This document shows positions 53,847 to 61,882 of a stretch of 64,000 nucleotides of DNA, in pieces. Each line of letters starts with the position of its first letter. The first letter of the stretch is position 1. A program made the translations under genes and the position numbers. A model generated the notes under the pieces. The model was not told where the DNA came from. It saw nothing but the letters and a program-made list of their open reading frames with translations, and did not search any database. The stretch is from NCBI RefSeq assembly GCF_036084755.1, contig NZ_CP107968.1:6100501-6164500 (forward strand), in the 5' to 3' direction. The DNA comes from Streptomyces sp. NBC_00370 (lineage in GTDB: Bacteria; Actinomycetota; Actinomycetes; Streptomycetales; Streptomycetaceae).

Positions 53847-54785
53847 TCAGTACGAAGGCGTCCGTTCATGGCGCAGTACCTGCGTCTGTACGGAGGTCAC
53901 GATCGACAGGTCGAGCGAGTCGCGTACGGCGCCGAGCGCCTTCGCCCCTTCGGTTCTGCCGATGATCGCCGCGCTGGAGTTGCGTAGCGAAAGGTCGCGG
54001 TTGATCTCGTCGCCGAGCGGCAGGACGTCCACCCCGGCGCCGAGCCGGTCCTGCGCCTCGTCCAGGTTCCAGACCGTGGCGTCGGCAAGGTCACGTTCGA
54101 AAAGCTCCCGCAGCTGCATGTACGACGCCTCGACCCACTCGATGTCGGTGCGCCCGGCGAAGACGCGCTCGGCGAGCATCCGCCCGTCCTCCGACGCGTG
54201 GTCGACGGCGACCCGCAGCCCGGCGGAGTCCTGAGTGATGCCGTGCCGCAGCAGCAGCCCGTGGGCACCGACATAGGTGGCGGGGCCGAGGTCGGCCACC
54301 AGCTCCACCGGGTGTTCCTCGATCAGCCGGTCCGCCGCGAAGCGCGAGAGCACCACGAGGTCGACCTTGCCTTCGAGCAGCGCGGTCGTCCGGGCGCCGG
54401 CGCCGCGCATGAAGGTGATCGCGAAGGGCGCGCCCGCCTCCTCGAACGCGGAGCGCAGCCCCGTGGCAAGCCCCTCGTAGCGGCGCGAGTACGGCAGGGG
54501 CATCGCGGCGAGCAGGGTGCCGAGGCCGGACAGCCGCCACAGGACGGCCCGGTCCGAGCGGACCAGGAACGTGCCGAGATGGCCGCGGGCCGTGGTCTCT
54601 ATGGCCTCGGCGTTCTCCAGCAGCTGGAGCGCCGCCTGTACGGTCCCGTTGCCGACGCCCAGCTCCTCGGCGAAGTCACGGACGCGCGGCAGCCGGGTGT
54701 CCGGCTCGTGGTTCAGCAGAAGAACCGCGAGCTGCCGGGCCGCGAGCCCGTTGCGCGTCAGGAAGCGCTCGTCGAAGGCTGTCAC
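53847..54785 (-). CDS. yhfZ: YhfZ, winged-helix regulator of the yhf cassette
   Basis: A 312-residue transcription factor. N-terminal GntR/DeoR-like winged helix (LPRVRDFAEELGVGNGTVQAALQLLENAEAIETTARGHLG, about residues 32-72) followed by a periplasmic-binding-protein-like effector domain (PYSRRYEGLATGLRSAFEEAG, then HASEDGRMLAERVFAG). The GTG at 54785 fits the usual YhfZ start and sits 7 bases after a -10 hexamer, so the mRNA looks leaderless. The frame is open further upstream, but that would place the operator inside the gene. Separate transcription from the enzyme operon. Confidence 0.85.
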   Translation of the reverse strand: MTAFDERFLTRNGLAARQLAVLLLNHEPDTRLPRVRDFAEELGVGNGTVQAALQLLENAEAIETTARGHLGTFLVRSDRAVLWRLSGLGTLLAAMPLPYSRRYEGLATGLRSAFEEAGAPFAITFMRGAGARTTALLEGKVDLVVLSRFAADRLIEEHPVELVADLGPATYVGAHGLLLRHGITQDSAGLRVAVDHASEDGRMLAERVFAGRTDIEWVEASYMQLRELFERDLADATVWNLDEAQDRLGAGVDVLPLGDEINRDLSLRNSSAAIIGRTEGAKALGAVRDSLDLSIVTSVQTQVLRHERTPSY

Positions 54786-54790
54786 GGAAG

Positions 54791-54821
54791 AGACAGTAAC
54801 CAGGATTCTGGATACTGACAA
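54791..54821 (-). promoter_or_regulatory. yhfZ promoter with palindromic operator in its spacer
   Basis: Leftward: TTGTCA (54816-54821), 17-base spacer, TACTGT (54793-54798), 7 bases, then the GTG. The spacer is GTATCCAG-AATC-CTGG, so GTATCCAG-AATC-CTGGTTAC forms a 20-base palindrome with one mismatched pair. The same element precedes yhfY. Confidence 0.65.
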
Positions 54822-54863
54822 GGATTTCTGTGGTCCTTGTGAAAGACCCACTGAATCCGCAGG

Positions 54864-55700
54864 TCAGGGCGTGCGGGCGATCAGGTAGCGGAAGACGTTC
54901 GGCATCCAGACCGTGCCGTCGCGGCGGACATATGGATGCAGCGCCTCCGCGATCTCCTTCTCCACCTGACGCCGGTCCGTGGCCCGTATCGCGCCGTCGT
55001 ACACACCCGTCGACAGCATCCCGCGCACCGCGCTCTCCGTGTCCGCGTACCCGAAGGGGCAGGCCACCCGGCCCGAACCGTCCGGGCGCAGCCCCACGCG
55101 CGCCGCCACGTCCTCCAGGTCGTCCCGGTGCGCCGGCCGCCACGCGCCCTTGCGCAGCCGGTCCGTCAGCCGGCCCGCCACTTGAAGCACCCCGGCCGTC
55201 GCGCACCGCTCCGGCGGGCCCCAGCCCGCCAGCACCACCGGCGCGCCCCGCTTGGCCAGCGGGACCGCCCGGCCGAGCGTGGGCCCCAGGCCCTTGGTGT
55301 CGCCCGCGACAGAGCCGACCGGCTGGAAGGCGGTGATCACGTCGTACCCCGGCCTGCCCGGTTCCGCGGCGTCGGCCAGCCGGTCCGTCGGCAGCAGCGT
55401 GCCGCTGTCCAGCCGCTCGCCCGCCAGCGCGAGCAGTTCGCTGTCGGAGTCCACGCCGGTCGCCTCCGCGCCCAGGGTGGCCGCCATCAGCAGCGCGAGC
55501 CCCGAGCCGCAGCCGAGGCCCAGCAGCCGGGTCCCCTCGCGGACCTCCAGGCGCTGGTACACCGCTTCGTAGAGCGGCACCAGCATCCGTTCCTGGATCT
55601 CGGCCCAGTCGCGGGCGCGCGCACTCACGTCCGCAGAAGCAGTCGAAGCCGAGGTCGCGTGCATCTGATGCCGGTGGTGCTTGACGAGCGTAGGTGTCAT
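54864..55700 (-). CDS. SAM-dependent methyltransferase
   Basis: A 278-residue class I methyltransferase. Motif I is LLGLGCGSGLALLMAA near residue 69, with the acidic ATGVDSDSELLALA next and DVITAFQPVG as motif post-II. The long basic/Ser-rich N-terminus and the C-terminal region PYVRRDGTVWMPNVFRYL suit a small-molecule or natural-product enzyme, but the substrate is unknown. The ATG at 55700 is favoured; an ATG at 55733 is possible. It lies upstream of yhfZ on the same strand and looks like a resident gene, not part of yhf. Confidence 0.85.
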   Translation of the reverse strand: MTPTLVKHHRHQMHATSASTASADVSARARDWAEIQERMLVPLYEAVYQRLEVREGTRLLGLGCGSGLALLMAATLGAEATGVDSDSELLALAGERLDSGTLLPTDRLADAAEPGRPGYDVITAFQPVGSVAGDTKGLGPTLGRAVPLAKRGAPVVLAGWGPPERCATAGVLQVAGRLTDRLRKGAWRPAHRDDLEDVAARVGLRPDGSGRVACPFGYADTESAVRGMLSTGVYDGAIRATDRRQVEKEIAEALHPYVRRDGTVWMPNVFRYLIARTP

Positions 55701-55908
55701 GGATAGCGCCCCAATCCGCCGAGAGGTCAGCATGCCCTGATTGACATCCCCCGTGTACGTGCGCGCCTTCGTCCCCCGTATGCCAGGGAACTCCCCATCC
55801 GTGCTCCCGTCCAGTGGGTGTCAGGCAAACTGTGTGTGTCGTGGGCGTACGCCCCGGCGCACAGGGCCGATTCTGTCCCGCGCTTCACATCGCCGTACGA
55901 TGCCCGCC

Positions 55909-57321
55909 ATGGCAAAGGCACCCGTACTCACGCCCCGGGCGGACGATTTCCCCCGCTGGTACCAGGATCTGATCAACAAGGCCGAGCTGGCCGACAACGG
56001 TCCGGTACGCGGCACGATGGTGATTAGGCCGTACGGGTACGCCCTGTGGGAGCGGATGCAGTCCGGCATGGACGCCAGGATCAAGGCGACCGGCACCCAG
56101 AACGCCTACTTCCCCCTGCTCATCCCGCAGTCCTACCTCGCCCGCGAGGCCGACCACGTCGAGGGCTTCGCCCCCGAGCTGGCCGTCGTCACCCACGGCG
56201 GCGGCAAAGAGCTGGAAGAGCCCGCCGTCGTCCGCCCCACCTCCGAGACGATCATCAACGAGTACTTCGCGAAGTGGGTGCAGAGCTACCGCGACCTGCC
56301 GCTGCTGATCAACCAGTGGGCCAACGTCGTCCGCTGGGAGCTGCGCCCGAGGCTCTTCCTGCGCACCTCCGAATTCCTCTGGCAGGAGGGCCACACCGCC
56401 CACGCCAGCTACGAGGAGGCGCACGACTTCGCCGCCCGTATCCACAAGGACGTCTACGGCGACTTCATGGAGAACGTCCTCGCCATGGACTTCGTCCTCG
56501 GCCGCAAGACGCCCAAGGAGCGGTTCGCCGGCGCCATCAACACCCTGACCCTCGAAGGGATGATGGGCGACGGCAAGGCCCTCCAGCTGGGCACCAGCCA
56601 TGAACTGGGCCAGAACTTCGCCAAGGCGTTCCACACCCGCTACCTGTCGAAGGACGGCGAGCAGGAGTACGTCTGGCAGACCTCCTGGGGCTCGACCACC
56701 CGCATGATCGGCGCGCTGGTGATGATGCACGGCGACGACAACGGCCTGCGCGTACCGCCCCGCCTCGCCGCCGTCCAGGTCGTCGTCCTCGCCATCAAGG
56801 GCGACGAGGCGGTCGCCAAGGTCCGCGAGCTCGGCGAGCAGCTGACCGCGGCCGGGATCCGCGTCCAGGTCGACGACCGCGTCGACACCCCCTTCGGCCG
56901 GCGCGCCGTCGACTGGGAGCTGAAGGGCGTGCCCGTACGGATCGAGATCGGCCCGCGCGACCTGGAGAACGGCACGGCGATGCTGGCCCGCCGGATCCCC
57001 GGCGGCAAGGAGCCGGTCGCGCTCGACGCGGTCGCGGGCCTGCTGCCCGGCATCCTGGAGGAGGACCAGGCGCTGCTGCTCGCGCAGTCACGGGAGCGCC
57101 GTCTCTCGCGTACCAGCGACGTCGGCACCCTGGAGGAGGCGGCCGAGGTGGCCAACGCCGGCGGCTGGGCGCGGGTCCCGTGGGACAAGCTCGGCGCCGA
57201 GGGCGAGGCGGCTCTCGCCGGGCAGGGCGTGTCCGTACGGGCCCTGGTCGCCGAGGACGGCTCGGTGCCGGAGTCGGACGACGCCCCGGGTACTGTCGCT
57301 GTCGTGGCGCGCGCCTACTGA
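55909..57321 (+). CDS. proS: Prolyl-tRNA synthetase, archaeal/eukaryotic type
   Basis: A 470-residue class II synthetase of the short type 3 group. Motif 1 region FPLLIPQSYL, motif 2 NVVRWELRPRLFLRTSEFLWQEGHTAH and motif 3 GSTTRMIGALVMMHGDDNGLRVPPRLAAVQV are intact. It lacks the INS editing domain of the bacterial type, and it ends in VARAY, with the C-terminal Tyr characteristic of this group. Streptomyces often have a second, bacterial-type ProRS elsewhere; if so, this one may be an alternative or drug-tolerant copy. ATG 55900 is an equally good start by eye. Confidence 0.95.
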   Translation: MAKAPVLTPRADDFPRWYQDLINKAELADNGPVRGTMVIRPYGYALWERMQSGMDARIKATGTQNAYFPLLIPQSYLAREADHVEGFAPELAVVTHGGGKELEEPAVVRPTSETIINEYFAKWVQSYRDLPLLINQWANVVRWELRPRLFLRTSEFLWQEGHTAHASYEEAHDFAARIHKDVYGDFMENVLAMDFVLGRKTPKERFAGAINTLTLEGMMGDGKALQLGTSHELGQNFAKAFHTRYLSKDGEQEYVWQTSWGSTTRMIGALVMMHGDDNGLRVPPRLAAVQVVVLAIKGDEAVAKVRELGEQLTAAGIRVQVDDRVDTPFGRRAVDWELKGVPVRIEIGPRDLENGTAMLARRIPGGKEPVALDAVAGLLPGILEEDQALLLAQSRERRLSRTSDVGTLEEAAEVANAGGWARVPWDKLGAEGEAALAGQGVSVRALVAEDGSVPESDDAPGTVAVVARAY

Positions 57322-57509
57322 CGTAGATCGACTACGCGCCGGAGCGTACGAGTCGCTACGTACCACCTTGGTGTGAGCTGTGAGACTTCTCCGCAGATAG
57401 ACGCACCCGCCCTCGTCAGGACGCATCAACGGCAACTGACGGGTACGTGCAAATTATTTGGGATGCCCCGTAATGGAACCCGGGAGCCGTTCTGCTCGTT
57501 ATTCACGAC

Positions 57510-58109
57510 GTGAGCACGACACCACCTGTTCTCGCCGCAGAGCTGGCGCAGGCGTGGGCCGATATTCAGCGGTACCACCCCGAGCTGCCCGATCTTGCCG
57601 CGCCAGAGTCCCTGATCGGAGAGTCCTCGTCCGCCTGCGGCGCCGAGCTCTCCTTCGAACGACTGCTTCACGAAGCGGTCCATGGCATTGCCGCAGCCAG
57701 AGGCGTCCGTGACACCTCGCGCGCAGGCCGCTACCACAACCGCCGATTCCTCGCGATCGCCGAGGAGATGGGTCTGGACCACCCCGACGAGCCGCATCCC
57801 AGCAGCGGCTTCTCGCTGGTCCTGCTCAGCCCCGAGGCCAAGCGCCGCTACCGGCCGACCATGGAACGGCTGCAGCGCGCTCTCAAGGCGCACACCGTCG
57901 CGACGGCGGCCGACACCAAGCGCAGCTTCCGGGGTCCGGCCGCCCGGCACGGCTCGTCCGGCGGGGGCGTCCGGGTCAAGGCGGTCTGCGACTGCGGGCG
58001 CAACGTACGCGTCGTCCCCTCGGTCCTCGCGCAGGCGCCCATCGTCTGCGGCGGCTGCGGCAAGCCCTTCCGTATCCCGGAACAGGAAGTGGTCGCCGCT
58101 GCGAGCTGA
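57510..58109 (+). CDS. HExxH zinc protein with C-terminal zinc ribbon (SprT-like)
   Basis: A 199-residue protein. The metal motif is LLHEAVHGIAAARG (His54, Glu55, His58), with a further candidate ligand His76 in RYHNRRFLAIAEEMGL, arranged as in SprT-type metalloproteases. The C-terminus is a zinc ribbon, CDCG...CGGCG (Cys160, 162, 180, 183), also typical of SprT. It begins at a GTG without a clear ribosome site. Protease or DNA-protein crosslink repair activity is inferred from motifs only. Confidence 0.8.
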   Translation: MSTTPPVLAAELAQAWADIQRYHPELPDLAAPESLIGESSSACGAELSFERLLHEAVHGIAAARGVRDTSRAGRYHNRRFLAIAEEMGLDHPDEPHPSSGFSLVLLSPEAKRRYRPTMERLQRALKAHTVATAADTKRSFRGPAARHGSSGGGVRVKAVCDCGRNVRVVPSVLAQAPIVCGGCGKPFRIPEQEVVAAAS

Positions 58110-58325
58110 AGCGCCGGGCAGCTCCGCAGCGCGCCGCCGTCCGTGCCTCTCCTGCCGGGTCAAGCCCCACCGCAGGTGTGTGGCACAATGGCAAGCTGCA
58201 CTCGACAGTCGCACAGGACCCCTCTCTCCTCCGGCTGACGCGTCCATCGGGCATTTCGGGTGCCGCAACCCCACGTGGCATTCCCGCCGTGCCCAACCAC
58301 GTCAAGACCAGGAGACACCACTCCC

Positions 58326-58772
58326 GTGGCAGTCAAGATCAAGCTGAAGCGTCTGGGCAAGATCCGTTCGCCTCACTACCGCATCATCGTCGCCGACTCC
58401 CGTACCCGCCGCGACGGCCGGGCCATCGAGGAGATCGGTCTGTACCACCCGGTGCAGAACCCCTCGCGTATCGAGGTCGACTCGGACCGCGCGCGTTACT
58501 GGCTGTCCGTCGGCGCCCAGCCGACCGAGCCGGTCCTCGCGATCCTCAAGCTCACCGGTGACTGGCAGGCCCACAAGGGACTGCCGGCCCCCGCGCCGCT
58601 GCTCATGCCGGAGCCCAAGGCTGACAAGCGCGCCCTCTTCGAGGCCGCCACCAAGGACGCCGGCGACGAGCCCAAGGGTGAGGCCATCACCCAGAAGGCG
58701 AAGAAGGCCGAGAAGAAGGCGGACGACGCCGGGACCGAGTCCCCGGCCGCCGCCGAGCCGACCGAGGCCTGA
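58326..58772 (+). CDS. rpsP: 30S ribosomal protein S16
   Basis: A 148-residue S16. The core AVKIKLKRLGKIRSPHYRIIVADSRTRRDGR is followed by a long Ala/Lys/Glu-rich C-terminal extension, common in actinobacteria. The GTG lies after a 216-base leader with CACAAT as a possible -10 near 58183. First gene of rpsP-khpA-rimM-trmD. Confidence 0.97.
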   Translation: MAVKIKLKRLGKIRSPHYRIIVADSRTRRDGRAIEEIGLYHPVQNPSRIEVDSDRARYWLSVGAQPTEPVLAILKLTGDWQAHKGLPAPAPLLMPEPKADKRALFEAATKDAGDEPKGEAITQKAKKAEKKADDAGTESPAAAEPTEA

Positions 58773-58774
58773 GC

Positions 58775-59014
58775 ATGCTCGAGGAGGCTCTCGAGCACCT
58801 CGTGAAGGGCATCGTCGACAACCCGGACGAAGTGCAGGTCGCCTCGCGCAACCTGCGCCGTGGCCGCGTACTGGAGGTCAGGGTCCACCCCGACGACCTC
58901 GGTAAGGTGATCGGCCGCAACGGCCGCACCGCACGCGCGCTGCGTACCGTCGTGGGCGCCATCGGCGGCCGTGGCATCCGCGTCGATCTCGTCGACGTGG
59001 ACCAGGTCCGCTGA
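58775..59014 (+). CDS. khpA: KH-domain RNA-binding protein KhpA
   Basis: A 79-residue single KH domain with GxxG loop VIGRNGRTARALRTVV. In other bacteria KhpA pairs with KhpB/Jag to bind RNA and influence cell division. It starts 2 bases after rpsP, so is translationally linked. Confidence 0.93.
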   Translation: MLEEALEHLVKGIVDNPDEVQVASRNLRRGRVLEVRVHPDDLGKVIGRNGRTARALRTVVGAIGGRGIRVDLVDVDQVR

Positions 59015-59033
59015 CTGAAGTTGTGACACCGGC

Positions 59034-59072
59034 ACGGGCCGGGAAGGACCTTCGCGGCCCTTCCCGGCCCGT
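59034..59072 (+). other. Strong intra-operon hairpin between khpA and rimM
   Basis: Perfect 14-bp stem ACGGGCCGGGAAGG / CCTTCCCGGCCCGT with an 11-base loop, located 20 bases after khpA and 28 before rimM. It could end most rpsP-khpA transcripts or act as a processing or stability element, lowering rimM-trmD expression relative to S16. Confidence 0.65.
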
Positions 59073-59099
59073 CGTCGTACGACAGGAGAAACGAGCACC

Positions 59100-59762
59100 G
59101 TGCAGTTGGTAGTGGCGCGCATCGGGCGCGCCCATGGGATCAAGGGCGAGGTCACCGTCGAGGTGCGCACGGACGAGCCCGAACTGCGGCTCGGGCCCGG
59201 CGCCGTACTCGCCACCGAACCGGCCTCCGTCGGACCGCTGACGATCGAGACGGGCCGGGTGCACAGCGGAAGGCTGCTGCTGCGCTTCGACGGCGTGAGC
59301 GACCGCTCGGGCGCCGAGGCGCTGCGCAACACCCTGCTCATCGCCGAGATCGACCCGGAGGAACTCCCCGAGGACCCGGAGGAGTACTACGACCACCAGC
59401 TGATGGACCTGGACGTCGTCCTGGCCGACGGCACGGAGATCGGCCGGATCACCGAGATCACCCACCTGCCCTCGCAGGACCTGTTCATCGTGGAACGCCC
59501 CGACGGCAGCGAGGTGATGATCCCGTTCGTCGAGAAGATCGTCACGGAGATCGACCTGGAGGAGCAACGGGCCGTGATCACCCCGCCGCCCGGACTCCTG
59601 GACGACGGCGCGGCGGACGTGGCGGGCAAGAACGACCCCGCCGCCGACGACCCCGCGCGGCGCGACCCCGCTGATGACGCCCGCGCTGATGACGCCCGCG
59701 CTGATGACGCCCGCGCTGATGACGCCCCCGCTGATGACGCCCCCGCCAAGGGCGACGCCTGA
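59100..59762 (+). CDS. rimM: Ribosome maturation factor RimM
   Basis: A 220-residue 30S assembly factor. RimM N-domain VVARIGRAHGIKGEVTVEVRTDEP and PRC-barrel YYDHQLMDLDVV...LPSQDLFIVERPDGSEVMIPFVEKIV are complete by residue 175. The remainder is a tail built from DDARA/DDAPA units encoded by five 15-base repeats. Relatives usually stop near 170-190. It starts at a GTG after AGGAG and overlaps trmD by 1 base. Confidence 0.95.
   Translation: MQLVVARIGRAHGIKGEVTVEVRTDEPELRLGPGAVLATEPASVGPLTIETGRVHSGRLLLRFDGVSDRSGAEALRNTLLIAEIDPEELPEDPEEYYDHQLMDLDVVLADGTEIGRITEITHLPSQDLFIVERPDGSEVMIPFVEKIVTEIDLEEQRAVITPPPGLLDDGAADVAGKNDPAADDPARRDPADDARADDARADDARADDAPADDAPAKGDA
59671..59745 (+). repeat. Five tandem 15-bp repeats inside rimM
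   Basis: Unit CTGATGACGCCCGCG starts at 59671, 59686, 59701, 59716 and 59731; the last two end in CCCCG. Being a multiple of three, copy number can change without breaking the frame. Confidence 0.9.
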
Positions 59763-60583
59763 TGCGGCTGGACGTCGTCACGATCTTCCCCGAGTACCTG
59801 GACCCGCTGAACGTCTCACTCGTCGGCAAGGCGCGCGCCCGCGGCCTGCTCGACGTCCATGTGCACGACCTGCGGCAGTGGACCCACGACCGGCACAACA
59901 CGGTCGACGACACCCCGTACGGGGGCGGCCCCGGCATGGTCATGAAGACCGGCCCGTGGGGCGAGTCCCTCGACGAGGCGCTGGCGGACGGCTACGAGTC
60001 GGGCGCCCACAGCCCCGTACTCGTCGTCCCCACCCCCAGCGGCCGGCCCTTCACCCAGGAACTCGCCGTCGAACTCTCCGAGCGCCCCTGGCTGATCTTC
60101 ACCCCCGCCCGCTACGAGGGCATCGACCGCCGGGTCGTCGACGAGTACGCGAGCCGGATGCCCGTCCACGAGGTGTCCATCGGCGACTACGTGCTGGCCG
60201 GCGGCGAGGCGGCGGTCCTGGTCGTCACGGAGGCGGTGGCCCGGCTGCTGCCCGGCGTCCTCGGCAACGCCGAGTCCCACCAGGACGACTCGTTCGCGCC
60301 CGGCGCCATGGCCAACCTGCTCGAAGGGCCCGTCTACACCAAGCCCCCGCAGTGGCGCGGCCGGGAGATCCCGGGCATCCTGCTGAGCGGCCACCACGGG
60401 AAGATCGCGCGCTGGCGCCGCGACGAGGCACTGCGCCGCACCGCCGCCAACCGGCCCGACATGATCGAGCGTTGGGACGCCGCGGCCTTCGACAAGAAGG
60501 ACCGCGAGACGCTCTCCATCATGGGCTGGGCACCGGAGCCCGGCGGCCGATTTTGGCGCAGGCCCGCCGCCATGGAAGAATGA
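59762..60583 (+). CDS. trmD: tRNA (guanine37-N1)-methyltransferase
   Basis: A 273-residue SPOUT enzyme making m1G37. It has the start MRLDVVTIFPEYLDPL, DTPYGGGPGMVM, the trefoil knot around RYEGIDRRVVDEYASRMPVHEVSIGDYVLAGGEAAVLV, and the C-terminal PPQWRGREIPGILLSGHHGKIARWR. TGATG overlap with rimM. Order rimM-trmD-rplS is the bacterial standard. Confidence 0.97.
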   Translation: MRLDVVTIFPEYLDPLNVSLVGKARARGLLDVHVHDLRQWTHDRHNTVDDTPYGGGPGMVMKTGPWGESLDEALADGYESGAHSPVLVVPTPSGRPFTQELAVELSERPWLIFTPARYEGIDRRVVDEYASRMPVHEVSIGDYVLAGGEAAVLVVTEAVARLLPGVLGNAESHQDDSFAPGAMANLLEGPVYTKPPQWRGREIPGILLSGHHGKIARWRRDEALRRTAANRPDMIERWDAAAFDKKDRETLSIMGWAPEPGGRFWRRPAAMEE

Positions 60584-60718
60584 GCCGTTGCTGTACGTCC
60601 GGAGTGCGCCCCTGCCACAGGGGGAACGACGCCCGCCCGACGCGAACGGCACACCCCGAACTCTCATCACGACATCGCCGTTGATGACCTGTGGCATCAA
60701 CGAGGAAGCAGATCTTTC

Positions 60719-61069
60719 ATGTCCAGCCTGCTAGAGACCGTCGACGCCACCTCGCTGCGCACCGACCTCCCGGCCTTCCGCCCCGGTGACACGGTCAACG
60801 TGCACGTACGAGTCATCGAAGGCAACCGGTCCCGTATCCAGCAGTTCAAGGGCGTCGTCATCCGCCGCCAGGGCTCGGGCGTCCGCGAGACCTTCACGGT
60901 CCGCAAGGTCTCCTTCTCCGTCGGCGTCGAGCGCACCTTCCCCGCGCACAGCCCGATCTTCGAGAAGATCGAGCTCGTGAGCCGTGGCGACGTCCGCCGC
61001 GCCAAGCTGTACTACCTCCGTGAGCTGCGCGGCAAGGCCGCGAAGATCAAGGAGAAGCGCGACAACTGA
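60719..61069 (+). CDS. rplS: 50S ribosomal protein L19
   Basis: A 116-residue L19: LRTDLPAFRPGDTVNVHVRVIEGNRSRIQQFKG, GVRETFTVRKVSF and the end RAKLYYLRELRGKAAKIKEKR. It is separated from trmD by 135 bases, so probably has its own promoter or a structured leader; a small hairpin (CCCCTG-CCA-CAGGGG) lies near 60610. Confidence 0.97.
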   Translation: MSSLLETVDATSLRTDLPAFRPGDTVNVHVRVIEGNRSRIQQFKGVVIRRQGSGVRETFTVRKVSFSVGVERTFPAHSPIFEKIELVSRGDVRRAKLYYLRELRGKAAKIKEKRDN

Positions 61070-61126
61070 GCCCGCGGGCTCGATCGCGCACGGGTCCACA
61101 GCGCCGCCGGATAAGCTCTGGGCGCG

Positions 61127-61882
61127 ATGGACACCGAAGAACGTGACATGGAGCGCGACCCCTCTTCCGCATCCCCGACCGGGGCGGAAGCGGGGTCGCG
61201 CTTCTCACGTTTCACCGGGCTCACATGGCGCAGGGTCGTGTTCCTCGGCGCTGTCTGCGTCGTCATCGTGCTCCTGTTCAGCCATTTCGTGGTGCAGCCC
61301 TTCCTGATCCCCAGCGGCTCGATGGAGCCGACGCTGCGCGTCGGCGACCGTGTACTGGTCAACAAGTTGGCGTACCGTTTCGGTGCTGTGCCACAGCGCG
61401 GCGACGTGATCGTCTTCGACGGCACCGGATCCTTCGTCCAGGAGCCGCCCGCGGGCAATCCCGTCACCTCACTGCTGCACGGGGCGGCCGCGGCCCTCGG
61501 TCTCGCCGAGCCCGCCGAGACCGATTTCGTCAAGCGCGTGGTCGGTGTGGGCGGCGACCATGTGGTCTGCTGCGACAAGAGGGGCAGGGTCGAGGTGAAC
61601 GGCCGGGCGGTGAACGAACGCTACGTGTACCCCGGGGACGCGCCTTCCGAGGTCGAGTTCGACATCGTGGTGCCCAGCGGACGGCTCTGGGTCATGGGCG
61701 ACCACCGGGCCGTCTCCCGCGACTCCCGGGACCATCTCGGTGAGCCCGGCGGCGGTGTGGTGCCCGTGGACCGGGTGATCGGCAGGACCGACTGGATCGG
61801 CTGGCCGTTCGCCCACTGGACCTCGCTGAAGCGGACCGACGCCTTCCAGGGCGTACGAGACGCGGGCGGCGCCCATGGGTAA
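61127..61882 (+). CDS. sipW: Type I signal peptidase (first of cluster)
   Basis: A 251-residue leader peptidase. A single N-terminal membrane anchor (RRVVFLGAVCVVIVLLFSHFVV) is followed by catalytic Ser in IPSGSMEPTLRVGDRV and catalytic Lys in DFVKRVVGVGGD, then the box D/E GRLWVMGDHRAVSRDSR. No C-terminal membrane segment. It overlaps the next gene by 8 bases. The sip names follow the S. lividans order and are tentative. Confidence 0.93.
   Translation: MDTEERDMERDPSSASPTGAEAGSRFSRFTGLTWRRVVFLGAVCVVIVLLFSHFVVQPFLIPSGSMEPTLRVGDRVLVNKLAYRFGAVPQRGDVIVFDGTGSFVQEPPAGNPVTSLLHGAAAALGLAEPAETDFVKRVVGVGGDHVVCCDKRGRVEVNGRAVNERYVYPGDAPSEVEFDIVVPSGRLWVMGDHRAVSRDSRDHLGEPGGGVVPVDRVIGRTDWIGWPFAHWTSLKRTDAFQGVRDAGGAHG

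Noticed and set aside
53845..54851. Longer yhfZ starting at 54851
   Set aside because: It would place the promoter and operator inside the gene and add residues not expected for YhfZ.
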